DNA of 64,000 nucleotides, taken from NCBI RefSeq assembly GCF_009192765.1, contig NZ_VOHQ01000002.1:124001-188000 (forward strand), read 5' to 3'. The translations under genes were made by a program, and so were the position numbers. The stretch comes from Agriterribacter humi (GTDB lineage: Bacteria; Bacteroidota; Bacteroidia; Chitinophagales; Chitinophagaceae). The first letter of the stretch is position 1; every line of letters starts with the position of its first letter. This document shows, in pieces, positions 10,103 through 19,286 of this stretch. The notes beneath the pieces are model-generated. The model was not told the origin of the DNA. It worked only from the letters and a program-made list of their open reading frames with translations, and searched no databases.

Positions 10103-11190
10103 TGCAACGAAACAGCTATTGAAAAAGTAATAAATGTGGTATTGTTCCCTGCACCGTCCTTTTTTTCAAAAATGGCATCTTTACTGTGCAAAGTTCTTCC
10201 TTCCAATCTTATCAGCGCATTTTTTACAGGAGCATAATCTACGTTAACGGAATAGCCGGTTGTTTGAAAGCCATTGGCACTACCCGTTGCAATGATCACC
10301 TGGCTTTTATCGCTATAGTGCTCGCCTCTTACCGCTATCGCCCATTTGCTACTGATGGTATATTTTAAAATACTCACGGGGCTATACCACGTGTTGGTGC
10401 CGTTACCGGAAACCGTTTTTTGCTCCGCACCAATATCAAAACCGAGCGTTAAAGTAATTTTATCATTTAGGCCAACAATGCCATAAATATTATGAAAAGC
10501 CCTTGTTAGCCTTGCCGAATCCGGTTTGTCGGTTCCAATAAAAGTACTGTAGTTCAGTAAAACTTTGTCGGATGGTTTGTATTGAATTTGGGTGCCCCAG
10601 CTCATTAACGAATTTCCATCTACCCGTTTAATACGTTGCCAGCCATTTAACGCCAGTCCGCTGAATAACCATTTTTCATTTTCAGTAATAAAGGTAAGTT
10701 TAACCCCGGCCTGATAATAAGGTGAACTTTCTGCAGACATGCTTCTTGTCAGCGTTGGGCAATCCTTGCTCACCGCGCTTTCAAAACCTATATGTGAGGT
10801 AAATATGCCCGCATCAAGCCAAAGGCTTTTATTCCTGCTCAGTTTTATGCCCGCGCTGGCTTCATAAATGTTTTTTAAAACATCCGGTTCTGCGCTATAG
10901 TTGGCGCTCATGTAAGTGCCGGCCGATAGAGCAAGACTGGCTCTTACTTTTTCGCCCGTATACGAGCCTTTTAAAAAACCGAGATTCAAATTAAACTCGT
11001 TCTGCCGGTTATGGCTGTAAATAAAGCCCGGGCGATTGTGATGGGATGGGATATTGAAATCATAAGCATAATATGCTTCTACATAACCACTCCATGTTAT
11101 GGTAGTGTTTTGTTTTTCTTCCTGTGAATCATTTTGCGCGAATGTGGCATTGGTTGCCAGCAGTGCGAATACGATCAATACTTTTTTCAT
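10099..11190 (-). CDS. Outer-membrane beta-barrel porin (BBP2/OmpL-like) of the kdp operon
   Basis: The product is 363 residues with an N-terminal signal peptide (MKKVLIVFALLATNATFAQ). The mature chain is dominated by alternating beta strands such as WSGYVEAYYAYDFNIP and the C-terminal TFITFSIAVSLQ, and it ends in an aromatic/hydrophobic strand typical of outer-membrane barrels. The pattern matches the BBP2 porin family. It lies between kdpC and the KdpD module and its stop overlaps the kdpD start by four bases. It is probably made together with the pump to allow K+ through the outer membrane. That role is inference from operon position. Confidence 0.85.
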   Translation of the reverse strand: MKKVLIVFALLATNATFAQNDSQEEKQNTTITWSGYVEAYYAYDFNIPSHHNRPGFIYSHNRQNEFNLNLGFLKGSYTGEKVRASLALSAGTYMSANYSAEPDVLKNIYEASAGIKLSRNKSLWLDAGIFTSHIGFESAVSKDCPTLTRSMSAESSPYYQAGVKLTFITENEKWLFSGLALNGWQRIKRVDGNSLMSWGTQIQYKPSDKVLLNYSTFIGTDKPDSARLTRAFHNIYGIVGLNDKITLTLGFDIGAEQKTVSGNGTNTWYSPVSILKYTISSKWAIAVRGEHYSDKSQVIIATGSANGFQTTGYSVNVDYAPVKNALIRLEGRTLHSKDAIFEKKDGAGNNTTFITFSIAVSLQ

Positions 11191-11245
11191 TGTTGTTCAG
11201 TTGTGACATGAAATTTTTATGATCATTCAATATGGCATGCCATCC

Positions 11246-11809
11246 CTATTTTAATTTGTCCAGGGCGATGTTAAGTTTCAGTACATTTATTTTTGATGGA
11301 CCCAGCAAACCCAGTAATGGCTTTTGGGTATGATTTGCTACAAGTGTATGCAATTGATCTGCGGAAAGGTTGCGGGCTGCGGCAATACGTTTTACCTGTA
11401 TACTGGCTGCGGCGGGAGAAATATCAGGGTCGAGCCCGCTACCGGATGCTGTAACCAATTCTACCGGGATAGCACTTTTAGTTATACCGGGATTATGTAC
11501 TAAAAAGCTATCAATTCTTTCCTGTACTGTTTTTAAATAGTCGGGATTAGAAGGTCCCTTGTTGCTGCCTCCACTTCCGGCCGCATTATAATCCACGTTG
11601 GATGGACGCCCCCGGAAATATTTGTCATCGGTAAATTTTTGACCTACGTTGGCATAGCCTGCCACTTTACCATTTACGGATAACTTTTCACCATTACCTC
11701 CACCAGGCGTTGCTTTACCCACGGCGGCAATAAATAGGGGATAAATAACAGCGAGTAGTATAATGAATACTGCTGTAAGTTTAATGGATATTAACAGATT
11801 CTTTTTCAT
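11246..11809 (-). CDS. kdpC: Potassium-transporting ATPase subunit C
   Basis: The product is 187 residues, the normal family length. One N-terminal transmembrane helix (about 8-30) is followed by the characteristic periplasmic domain with KYFRGRPSNVDYNAAGSGGSN and, near the C-terminus, ISPAAASIQVKRIAAARNL and PLLGLLGPSKINVLKLNIALD. KdpC stabilises the KdpFABC complex and raises its K+/ATP affinity. It is 108 bp downstream of kdpB and 55 bp upstream of the porin. The 108-bp gap before it holds no obvious gene. Confidence 0.97.
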   Translation of the reverse strand: MKKNLLISIKLTAVFIILLAVIYPLFIAAVGKATPGGGNGEKLSVNGKVAGYANVGQKFTDDKYFRGRPSNVDYNAAGSGGSNKGPSNPDYLKTVQERIDSFLVHNPGITKSAIPVELVTASGSGLDPDISPAAASIQVKRIAAARNLSADQLHTLVANHTQKPLLGLLGPSKINVLKLNIALDKLK

Positions 11810-11917
11810 ATAATGTTTTTAAATTTGAATAAATCATTTTTATGGAAGTTGTAATCAGGGTGTCGGGAGATGAATTCATTGAGATCATATCCTGCTACAG
11901 ACACTATGCGTAATTAT

Positions 11918-13966
11918 TTACATCCATACACCCAACACCATATCAATTAGTTTGATACCGATAAAAGGAACGATAACGCCTCCCAGTCCATAAATCACTA
12001 AGTTTCTTCTTAACAAAGCGCTTGCACCAATGGGCTTGTATTGCACACCCCTTAATGCCAGTGGTATTAATAAGGGAATAATGATCGCATTGAAAATGAC
12101 CGCCGATAAAATAGCTGATTCAGGACTTTTGAGATGCATGATATTTAATGCCTGTAACGAAGGAATGGAAGCGATGAACAATGCCGGTACAATGGCAAAA
12201 TATTTGGCCACATCGTTGGCTATGGAAAAAGTAGTTAATGTGCCGCGGGTAATTAATAACTGCTTACCAATTTCCACTACTTCTATCAGCTTGGTGGGAT
12301 CATTATCAAGATCAATCATGTTGCCGGCTTCCTTTGCAGCCTGGGTTCCACTGTTCATAGCTACGCCCACATCCGCCTGCGCCAATGCCGGTGCATCATT
12401 GGTACCATCGCCCATCATCGCCACTAATTTACCAGACGCCTGTTCCTGTTTAATATAATTCATCTTATCCTCTGGTTTTGCCTCGGCAATAAAATCATCC
12501 ACACCGGCCACACCGGCTATATATTTAGCCGTAAGCGGGTTATCGCCGGTTACCATTACGGTTTTCACCCCCATTTTGCGCAATCGTTGAAAGCGTTCCT
12601 GTATGCCAGGTTTAATTACATCCTGCAACTCAATAACACCAATGACTTTTTCATTTTCCGATACCACAAGCGGGGTGCCGCCGTTTACTGAAATTTCTTT
12701 TACTTTTTGAATAATTTCCGGCGGGATGGTATTGCCCGTTTTTTCCACCATATTTTTAATGGAATCATATGCGCCCTTACGGATACGGGTACTGTCAAAA
12801 TCAATACCGCTGCTGCGTGTTCCGGCGGTGAAGGGAACGAACCGGGGATTATTGACCGGATAGCGGGCGGGATTAATACCAGCCAGTTCAATAATTGATT
12901 TGCCTTCCGGTGTTTCATCGGCCATCGAAGCAAGCATGGCACACTGCACGAAATGCTTTTCATCAATACTGTCAGATTTATGGAAATGAGTTGCCTTCCT
13001 GTTTCCGATTGTTATTGTTCCGGTTTTGTCTAATAATAAAACATCCACATCTCCAGCGGTTTCCACCGCCTTACCGCTTTTTGCTATTACATTGGCGCGC
13101 AGGGCTCTGTCCATACCGGCAATGCCAATAGCGGATAATAAGCCACCAATAGTGGTTGGTATTAAACATACAAACAGGGAAATATAAGCGGCGATGGCGA
13201 TGGGCGTTTGCGCATAATCGGCAAAAGGCTTTAACGTAACACAAACAATCAAAAATAGGATGGTAAATGAAGCCAGTAAAATAGTGAGGGCAATTTCGTT
13301 GGGTGTTTTTTGCCGGTTGGCCCCCTCTACCAGGGCGATCATTTTATCTAAAAATGTTTGGCCCGGTTCGGTAGTTACTTTTACAACGATCTTATCCGAT
13401 AATACTTTTGTACCTCCCGTTACTGATGATTTATCTCCGCCTGCCTCTCTTATCACTGGCGCCGATTCTCCGGTGATAGCGGATTCATCAATAGTAGCGA
13501 TGCCTTTAATAATTTCGCCATCCATGGGTATCACATCACCCGCTTCGCAAACAAATCTGTCTCCGGTCCGCAATTGCGAGGAGGGTACTATTTTTATTTC
13601 GTCAACATACATTTCTCCAATTGGAAATATCTTTTTTGCAGCGGTATCCTGCCTGGTTCTGCGCAGACTTTCCGCCTGCGCTTTTCCTCTTGCTTCCGCA
13701 ATGGCTTCAGCAAAATTGGCGAATAGCACTGTTATAAAGAGTATGGCGAATACGGTAATATTATACCATATAGCACCCTCCGAAGTATCACCCGATAATA
13801 AGGTGTAACCTGCAACACCCAGCATTACCAGTGTGCCCAGTTCAACGGTGAACATCACGGGGTTTTTGATCATGAAACGCGGATGCAGCTTAACAAAGGA
13901 CTGCATGAAGGCTGCTCTCATCAGGGCAGCTTGAAATACATTTCCCAAACGTTTATTTGTTTTCAT
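11918..13966 (-). CDS. kdpB: Potassium-transporting P-type ATPase subunit B
   Basis: The product is 682 residues, full length. It is the catalytic P-type ATPase of KdpFABC in the inner membrane. Diagnostic motifs are TGES at 165-168 (the serine that is inhibitorily phosphorylated in E. coli KdpB is conserved), the phosphorylation motif DKTGT at 313-317 with Asp313, [11 protein letters not shown] in the N/P region, and [21 protein letters not shown] near residue 520. It is 10 bp downstream of kdpA and certainly in the same operon. No missing catalytic residue was found. Confidence 0.98.
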   Translation of the reverse strand: MKTNKRLGNVFQAALMRAAFMQSFVKLHPRFMIKNPVMFTVELGTLVMLGVAGYTLLSGDTSEGAIWYNITVFAILFITVLFANFAEAIAEARGKAQAESLRRTRQDTAAKKIFPIGEMYVDEIKIVPSSQLRTGDRFVCEAGDVIPMDGEIIKGIATIDESAITGESAPVIREAGGDKSSVTGGTKVLSDKIVVKVTTEPGQTFLDKMIALVEGANRQKTPNEIALTILLASFTILFLIVCVTLKPFADYAQTPIAIAAYISLFVCLIPTTIGGLLSAIGIAGMDRALRANVIAKSGKAVETAGDVDVLLLDKTGTITIGNRKATHFHKSDSIDEKHFVQCAMLASMADETPEGKSIIELAGINPARYPVNNPRFVPFTAGTRSSGIDFDSTRIRKGAYDSIKNMVEKTGNTIPPEIIQKVKEISVNGGTPLVVSENEKVIGVIELQDVIKPGIQERFQRLRKMGVKTVMVTGDNPLTAKYIAGVAGVDDFIAEAKPEDKMNYIKQEQASGKLVAMMGDGTNDAPALAQADVGVAMNSGTQAAKEAGNMIDLDNDPTKLIEVVEIGKQLLITRGTLTTFSIANDVAKYFAIVPALFIASIPSLQALNIMHLKSPESAILSAVIFNAIIIPLLIPLALRGVQYKPIGASALLRRNLVIYGLGGVIVPFIGIKLIDMVLGVWM

Positions 13967-13976
13967 AACTATTCAA

Positions 13977-15692
13977 TCATTTAAGTGAAAAGAATTCCGC
14001 AATAGGACCTAGTGTTAACGCGGGGAAAAAAGACAATGCGTTGATGATGATGATTACGCCAAAAGTCATCACTCCAAAAGTGAGTGAGTCGGTACGCAGT
14101 GTACCCGGGGATTCCGGAATGAATTTTTTGTTAGCCAGCAAACCTGCGATAGCTATCGGCCCAATAATGGGAAGGAACCTGGCCAATAGTAAAACAAAAC
14201 CCGTAGTTACGTTCCAGAAGATATTATTATCACCCAGTCCCTCAAAACCACTTCCGTTGTTTGCGTTGGCAGACGTGTATTCGTATAACATTTCCGAAAA
14301 ACCATGATAAGAAGGATTATTAAGCCAGGCTCCCGGTTGTACCGCCCATGCTGTTTCAGGATGATTCGCCACCATAAAAGCAGCCAGTGCTGTAAACCCT
14401 TTTATCAAAAAAGCAGATAACAAAGTAACCACGGCTGCGATCTTTACTTCACGGGCTTCCACTTTATGCCCCATAAATTCAGGGGTTCTTCCAACCATCA
14501 GTCCACCAATAAAAACAGCTATAATGATATAGATAAAGTAATTGAGGATACCAACACCGCAGCCGCCATAAAATGAATTGATCATCATGCCTAATAATTG
14601 CATCAGCCCCGATACGGGCATAGAACTATCGTGCATGGAGTTAACCGATCCTGTGGAGATGACGGTGGTAATAATGCTCCAGTAAGCAGAGGCGGCGGGG
14701 CCAAACCGCACTTCTTTTCCTTCCATGGCGCCTGTTGGCTGCATAACTCCTAACTTTTCAATTGCAGGGTTGCCACTCAGTTCAGCAATTACAGCAGGCA
14801 CTAATAAACAAAGTATACCTGCCGTCATCACTCCAAAAATTACATTGGCTAATTTTTTTCTTTTTGTATAGAAGCCGAGTGCAAAAATCAGTGCAACCGG
14901 TATAATTACCTGTGCGGTTATTTCAACCATATTGGTGAAATAATTTGGATTCTCCAGGGGATGAGCGGAGTTGGCGCCAAACCAGCCGCCACCATTGGTA
15001 CCCAAATGTTTGATTGCGACCATGCCCGCGGCGGGACCTCTTGATACCTGCATCGTATCGCCTTGCAGGGTGGTGATGGTATCTTTTCCCTGATAGCCGG
15101 AAGGCACACCATTAAAGGCCAATAGTATGGCAACAACAATACTTAGCGGTAATAATAACCGGGTGATTGATTTGGTAAAGATGACCCAGAAGTTGCCGAA
15201 GTTATTGGTTGTTTTTTCTTTCCATGCATTAAATACACCTATCACAGCGGCAATGCCGGTAGCGGCACTAACAAACTGTAGAAAAGTAACAACAAACAAC
15301 TGGGTTAAATAAGTCATTCCCGATTCGCCGGAATAGTGTTGCAGGTTGCAGTTTACCACAAAGCTGATGGCCGTGTTAAAAGCCAGGTCGGGTGTTTGTG
15401 CGGGGTTGCCATCGGGGTTCAGTGGAAGCTTATTCTGAAACAGTAACATAAAAAACGCATACACTAACCATAGCATATTTATGGTGAGCATGGATTTTAA
15501 AAACTGTTTCCAGTCCATGTTTTTCGTGGCGTCAATACCGCTGATGCGGAAAATGAGTTTTTCCAGTGGGTTCATAAAATCCGTTACCGTTTTTTGCCCG
15601 CCAAAAACTTTCGCTACATATTTCCCTAATGAATAAGCTAATAGTATGGTGAGCAAAAAAGTAATAACAACACCTGTTAATTCTGTATTCAT
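13977..15692 (-). CDS. kdpA: Potassium-transporting ATPase subunit A (K+ channel-like)
   Basis: The product is 571 residues with about ten hydrophobic helices. It belongs to the superfamily of K+ transporters and forms the K+-selective pore of KdpFABC. Recognisable segments are TAISFVVNCNLQHYSGES (first selectivity loop), IKHLGTNGGGWFGANSAHPLENP (second), and YTSANANNGSGFEGL (a later P-loop). The start is ATG 15692, one base after the stop of kdpF, so translation is coupled. The gene is intact. Confidence 0.98.
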   Translation of the reverse strand: MNTELTGVVITFLLTILLAYSLGKYVAKVFGGQKTVTDFMNPLEKLIFRISGIDATKNMDWKQFLKSMLTINMLWLVYAFFMLLFQNKLPLNPDGNPAQTPDLAFNTAISFVVNCNLQHYSGESGMTYLTQLFVVTFLQFVSAATGIAAVIGVFNAWKEKTTNNFGNFWVIFTKSITRLLLPLSIVVAILLAFNGVPSGYQGKDTITTLQGDTMQVSRGPAAGMVAIKHLGTNGGGWFGANSAHPLENPNYFTNMVEITAQVIIPVALIFALGFYTKRKKLANVIFGVMTAGILCLLVPAVIAELSGNPAIEKLGVMQPTGAMEGKEVRFGPAASAYWSIITTVISTGSVNSMHDSSMPVSGLMQLLGMMINSFYGGCGVGILNYFIYIIIAVFIGGLMVGRTPEFMGHKVEAREVKIAAVVTLLSAFLIKGFTALAAFMVANHPETAWAVQPGAWLNNPSYHGFSEMLYEYTSANANNGSGFEGLGDNNIFWNVTTGFVLLLARFLPIIGPIAIAGLLANKKFIPESPGTLRTDSLTFGVMTFGVIIIINALSFFPALTLGPIAEFFSLK

Positions 15693-15693
15693 T

Positions 15694-15774
15694 TCAAAAT
15701 TTTTCTGGTTTTAATAGTACATATACCAGGTAGCCCAGTACCCCAATAGACAGTATAAATAAAAAAGTCATCAT
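15694..15774 (-). CDS. kdpF: KdpF small membrane subunit
   Basis: A 26-codon gene reading from ATG 15774 to TGA 15694, one base before kdpA. The peptide begins MMTFLFILSIG, continues as a single hydrophobic helix and ends YLVYVLLKPEKF. The LL(K/R)PE(K/R)F tail after a Y-x-x-Y helix is the hallmark of KdpF. It is too short for default gene callers and easy to miss. In E. coli KdpF sits beside KdpA and stabilises the complex. A second in-frame ATG follows immediately, so the start could be either of the first two codons. Confidence 0.92.
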   Translation of the reverse strand: MMTFLFILSIGVLGYLVYVLLKPEKF

Positions 15775-15778
15775 GGTT

Positions 15779-15862
15779 TTACATTTTTTCAAAAAAGTCA
15801 ACTGACTTAAAAAACAGCCGGAAGCATGAAAGCATGATTAATAATAAAAGCGCAGTAAGCAT
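15779..15862 (-). CDS. Possible 27-residue hydrophobic leader peptide upstream of kdpF
   Basis: An ATG at 15862 opens a 27-codon frame ending in TAA at 15779, only 4 bp before the kdpF start. The peptide begins MLTALLLLIMLSCFRLFF, so its N-terminal half is a short hydrophobic helix. It could be a second tiny membrane subunit or a translational leader, or a chance frame. No Shine-Dalgarno sequence is seen, which is normal in this phylum. Position and hydrophobicity argue for function, but family support is lacking. Confidence 0.35.
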   Translation of the reverse strand: MLTALLLLIMLSCFRLFFKSVDFFEKM

Positions 15863-15888
15863 ATTTTAAATTTTAGTTGAATGACCGT

Positions 15889-15913
15889 AAAGCCTGCTGC
15901 ACGGTAAGGCTTT
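15889..15913. other. Hairpin-forming leader segment upstream of kdpF
   Basis: The region between kdpF and the response-regulator terminator contains overlapping inverted repeats: AAAGCC at 15889-15894 pairs with GGCTTT at 15908-15913, and ACGGT pairs with ACCGT across nearly the same segment. They would lie in the 5' leader of a kdp transcript starting near 15960. No known riboswitch consensus, including the c-di-AMP type found before some kdp operons, was recognised. Confidence 0.3.
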
Positions 15914-15970
15914 TTCAAGGCAGACGGGAATTTCATATTCGTTGATCATTTTAAATAGTTTATGGCTTAA

Positions 15971-15987
15971 TGCCAAAATAAGTACCA
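15971..15987 (-). promoter_or_regulatory. Candidate sigma-54 promoter for the kdp operon
   Basis: On the minus strand the sequence TGGTACTTATTTTGGCA fits the -24/-12 pattern TGGYAC-N5-TTGC except that the last base of the -12 box is G. Transcription would start near 15960, about 185 bp upstream of kdpF. The adjacent regulator is of the sigma-54 activator class, which makes such a promoter plausible. The match is by eye only. Confidence 0.35.
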
Positions 15988-16054
15988 AGTCTGTGTAAAG
16001 CGATTGAATGCGCCATAGCAGGAGATTGTATGGCTTCTGTTAAAATCAATACAT

Positions 16055-16080
16055 AAAAAACCCTTTCATTTTGAAAGGGT
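16055..16080 (-). terminator. Rho-independent terminator after the response regulator gene
   Basis: An 8-bp perfect stem (ACCCTTTC / GAAAGGGT) with a 5-nt loop is followed on the minus strand by six Ts (16055-16060). It lies 25 bp after the stop of the regulator gene. It separates that transcript from the kdp operon, which must therefore have its own promoter between here and kdpF. Confidence 0.85.
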
Positions 16081-16104
16081 GCATGCTATCGTTTTGAAAG
16101 GGGG

Positions 16105-17454
16105 TTATTTGATCTGGTACTCCTCCAGCTTGCGGTATAAAGTGGTTAAGGCGATATTCAGCAGTTTAGCGGTTTCGGTTTTATTGCCATTGGTATAACG
16201 CAATACTTTTTGAATATGCGATTTTTCGGCGTCCGCCAGTTCAAATGAAGTAAATTTTCCGCCTTCCTTATTTCGCGTATCGCTATTTTTAATATCATAA
16301 GGCAGATCGTCAATAGTGAGTGTTGTACCATCAGCCAGCAATACGCTACGTTCCATTACATTTTTCAGCTCCCTGATATTGCCATTCCACGGGTATTGTT
16401 TCAGCGCTTCAATAAAGCCGGGGTCTAAGGAATGTATTTTTCTGTTTGTTTTTTGGGCGAATACCTTTGCAAAATATTCAGCAAGTAGTGGTATGTCTAT
16501 TACCCGTTCCCGCAAAGGCGGTAATTCAATTTGAAAAACGGAGAGGCGGTAATATAAATCCGGGCGGAAATTTCCTAACGCTGCTTCCTTTTTCAGGTTC
16601 CGGTTGGTTGCGGCGATAATACGTACATTCACTTTTACCGCTTTTGTATCACCCAGCCGGGGGAATTCGCCGGTTTCAATTACCCGCAGCAATTTAGCCT
16701 GCAACTCAGGGGCCATTTCTCCTATTTCATCTAAAAAAAGCGTGCCGTTATGCGCTTCTTCAAAAAAGCCCTTTTCATCTTTCATAGCGTTGGTAAAGGC
16801 CCCTGCTTTATGACCAAAAAGCTCATTCTCCAGCAGATCCCTGGAGAATGCCGAACAGTTGAGTGCTACAAATGGTTTTCCATTTCTGCTGCTCAACTGG
16901 TGAATAGCCTGGGCAAATACTTCCTTTCCTGTTCCGGTTTCACCTGTAAGCAGTACAGTAGCATCTGTGACCGCTACTTTTTTAGCTAATTCAATGGCAG
17001 CCAAAATAAGTTTTGATTTACCTGTAATGTTATCGAATGAGTATTTTTGGCCTACCTGTTTTTCCAACTGCATTATTCTTTTTGCCAGTGCCACTTTTTC
17101 GGTAGCGCGGAATAAAAGAGGAATGATCTTATTGTTATCATCTCCTTTTGTTATATAATCAAAGGCGCCGCTTTTAATAGCCTGAACTCCATCTGGTATA
17201 TTTCCAAATGCAGTGAGTAAAATAATTTCAGTTAAGGGATGTTTTGATTTGATTTCTGAAACAAAATCAACACCATTTCCATCGGTAAGTTTTACATCGC
17301 ATAACACAACATCAATATCTTTTTGCGATAATATTTTTTTGCCTTCCTTTAGAGTGGCCGCCTGTTCCACTATAAAGCCTTCAAGGGCAATAATACGGCT
17401 CATCAATTGCCTTATAGTTGCTTCATCATCAATAACGAGTATATTTCCCTGCAT
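16105..17454 (-). CDS. Sigma-54-dependent NtrC-family response regulator
   Basis: The product is 449 residues. The receiver domain (1-120) has phospho-acceptor Asp53 in VVLCDVKLTDG. The AAA+ domain has Walker A GETGTGKE at 171-178 and a Walker B in the GTLFLDEIGEM segment, and its sigma-54-contacting loop reads GAFTNA (218-223) instead of the usual GAFTGA. The C-terminal Fis-type HTH contains NKTETAKLLNIALTTLYRKL. It probably activates the neighbouring kdp operon after phosphorylation by the kinase at 7296-8975, replacing the OmpR-type KdpE of proteobacteria. This partnership is inferred from position. The gene follows manA by 63 bp on the same strand and ends in a clear terminator. Confidence 0.92.
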   Translation of the reverse strand: MQGNILVIDDEATIRQLMSRIIALEGFIVEQAATLKEGKKILSQKDIDVVLCDVKLTDGNGVDFVSEIKSKHPLTEIILLTAFGNIPDGVQAIKSGAFDYITKGDDNNKIIPLLFRATEKVALAKRIMQLEKQVGQKYSFDNITGKSKLILAAIELAKKVAVTDATVLLTGETGTGKEVFAQAIHQLSSRNGKPFVALNCSAFSRDLLENELFGHKAGAFTNAMKDEKGFFEEAHNGTLFLDEIGEMAPELQAKLLRVIETGEFPRLGDTKAVKVNVRIIAATNRNLKKEAALGNFRPDLYYRLSVFQIELPPLRERVIDIPLLAEYFAKVFAQKTNRKIHSLDPGFIEALKQYPWNGNIRELKNVMERSVLLADGTTLTIDDLPYDIKNSDTRNKEGGKFTSFELADAEKSHIQKVLRYTNGNKTETAKLLNIALTTLYRKLEEYQIK

Positions 17455-17517
17455 ACCAAATTAAAGTACAAAGCTATCTGAAAGGAAGCAAAGATTGAAG
17501 ATTTAAGGTGATGTGAT

Positions 17518-18729
17518 TTATAGTTGTATTTGCTTCGGTACGCCCGCTTTATACAATACCGCCCTTGTATCAGTGCTTATGGTATAGGTTTCAGCAGCAC
17601 CCACTAATACAGATTCCCCCTTTTTTAAATGAAGCGTTTGTACAGGAGTTGCCATATCAGCTTCTCCTTCTGCAATCAATAATATTTCTGCAGAAAAAGC
17701 GGTATGCCTGTATGTGGTTTGTTTGTCGGGCATAATTTTGCTTACTTCAAAATCGGGAACAGGACAATGATATACAGTTTCTGCCTCCTTTTCTTCTCCA
17801 TTCATGATTTGCGGAACAATGCCTTCAAACAATGTGTGTTTTAGCAACTCGGGCACATCTATATGCTTGGGAGTTAGCCCACCGCGCAACACATTATCAG
17901 AATTAGACATCAGTTCAATATTCTGTCCTTCTAAGTAGGCATGTGGTACACCTGCCCCCTGGAATATGGCTTGCCCGGGGTGTAACTGTACAATGTTAAA
18001 AAAATAAATAGAAAATACCCCGCGGTCAATACCGGTATAATTGCCATTGTGCGATGTTACTGTTTTACATGCCCAGTATGCCGGGTCGGATTTTGATAAC
18101 TGGTTGGCCTTATATAATGGTTCTGATTGGTGAAGTAAGGGTTCCAGCATACCATCAACCGTAGCCTGCGGTAATTCCATCACCTGTTTGTATAATCCAT
18201 AATAACCTTCTTTTTCAAATACGGGCAACAGTATTTTAAATGCCTCTGTTTGCTGTAAGGTTTGCAGCAGCAATTTCTTTTCTTTAAAACCATGCAATAA
18301 CCAAAACTCGCTTAGTGCCAGCATTACCTCAGGCTTATGGTTATCATCCTTGTAATTGCGGTGCGGCGCATTAAGCGGGATCCCGGCTTCATTTTCCCGC
18401 GCAAATCCTTTCTCCGCTTCAGCTTTGGAAGGGTGTACCTGTATAGACAGCATATCCTTTACGTCTAATACCTTAAAGAGATAAGGCAATTCACCAAATT
18501 GCCGGGCAACTTTTTCTCCGAGCCATTCAGGTGCGTCTTCTTTAATTAATTCATTTAATGCCATACCCTTGTTTTCATTCCACTGAACAATGGAAGGATT
18601 GCTGTTATGCGCACCCATCCAGTATTCGGCATAAGGTTGTTGTGCAGTATTGTTTATACCTAATAATGCCGGTATATATGCTGTTCCACCCCATGCATAG
18701 TGTTGTACTTTGCCTGTGAGTTTATACAT
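17518..18729 (-). CDS. manA: Mannose-6-phosphate isomerase, class I
   Basis: The product is 403 residues, the typical class I length. It interconverts mannose-6-phosphate and fructose-6-phosphate using a bound zinc in a cupin fold. Visible motifs are the N-terminal YAWGGTAYIP, SIQVHPSKAEAE with a metal ligand, HKPEVMLALSEFWLLHGF with the conserved Glu, and the signature GVPHAYLEGQNIELMSNSDN. It is a soluble cytoplasmic enzyme. It lies 21 bp downstream of rnhA on the same strand, so the two could share a transcript. Confidence 0.95.
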   Translation of the reverse strand: MYKLTGKVQHYAWGGTAYIPALLGINNTAQQPYAEYWMGAHNSNPSIVQWNENKGMALNELIKEDAPEWLGEKVARQFGELPYLFKVLDVKDMLSIQVHPSKAEAEKGFARENEAGIPLNAPHRNYKDDNHKPEVMLALSEFWLLHGFKEKKLLLQTLQQTEAFKILLPVFEKEGYYGLYKQVMELPQATVDGMLEPLLHQSEPLYKANQLSKSDPAYWACKTVTSHNGNYTGIDRGVFSIYFFNIVQLHPGQAIFQGAGVPHAYLEGQNIELMSNSDNVLRGGLTPKHIDVPELLKHTLFEGIVPQIMNGEEKEAETVYHCPVPDFEVSKIMPDKQTTYRHTAFSAEILLIAEGEADMATPVQTLHLKKGESVLVGAAETYTISTDTRAVLYKAGVPKQIQL

Positions 18730-18750
18730 AATTTATTTATTTAATTATAA

Positions 18751-19224
18751 TCAGTCATTGATACCATTTTCATACATTTCATCTGCTATCAGGTTTTTTC
18801 CATCAGCAGCAGCAGTAGCCAATTCATCACAGCGATTATTGTAAGGGTTATCTGCATGCCCTTTTACCCATACAAATTGAATGCTATGTTTTTGCGAAAG
18901 CTGGTAAAAATGTTTCCACAGATCTTTATTTTTTTTGCCGCCTTTAAAATCTGTGGCTATCCATTTTTTCAGCCATCCTTCTTTTACCGCCTTTACTACG
19001 TACTGGCTGTCCGAATAAATGGTAACGGGCATATGCTGCTTTTTTATCGCCTCCAGCGCGGCAATTACTGCCATCAATTCCATACGGTTGTTCGTGGTAA
19101 GCCGGTAACCCTGTGATAATTCTTTTTCTGCAGATCCCCATTTTAAAATAGCCCCATATCCCCCACGGCCGGGGTTGCCACGCGCTGAACCATCAGTATA
19201 AATAATTAATGTTTGCTGAGACAT
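18751..19224 (-). CDS. rnhA: Ribonuclease HI
   Basis: The product is 157 residues, matching E. coli RNase HI (155). It cleaves the RNA strand of RNA:DNA hybrids with two metal ions. The catalytic set is intact: Asp11 in IYTDGSARGNPG, Glu49 in NNRMELMAV, Asp72 in IYSDSQYV and Asp133 in RCDELA, with the catalytic-loop His123 in VKGHADNPYNN. The basic handle (WLKKWIATDFKGGKKNKDLW) is present. It is cytoplasmic and probably a housekeeping gene. Confidence 0.97.
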   Translation of the reverse strand: MSQQTLIIYTDGSARGNPGRGGYGAILKWGSAEKELSQGYRLTTNNRMELMAVIAALEAIKKQHMPVTIYSDSQYVVKAVKEGWLKKWIATDFKGGKKNKDLWKHFYQLSQKHSIQFVWVKGHADNPYNNRCDELATAAADGKNLIADEMYENGIND

Positions 19225-19286
19225 AGTTGTTACCGGAAGCCCGAAGCATTTTAATTTTCGAAATTCGAATTTATCTTCTCCTGATT

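Noticed and set aside
15775-16054. c-di-AMP riboswitch before the kdp operon
   Set aside because: Only short hairpins are present, and none of the conserved ydaO-type core could be recognised by eye.
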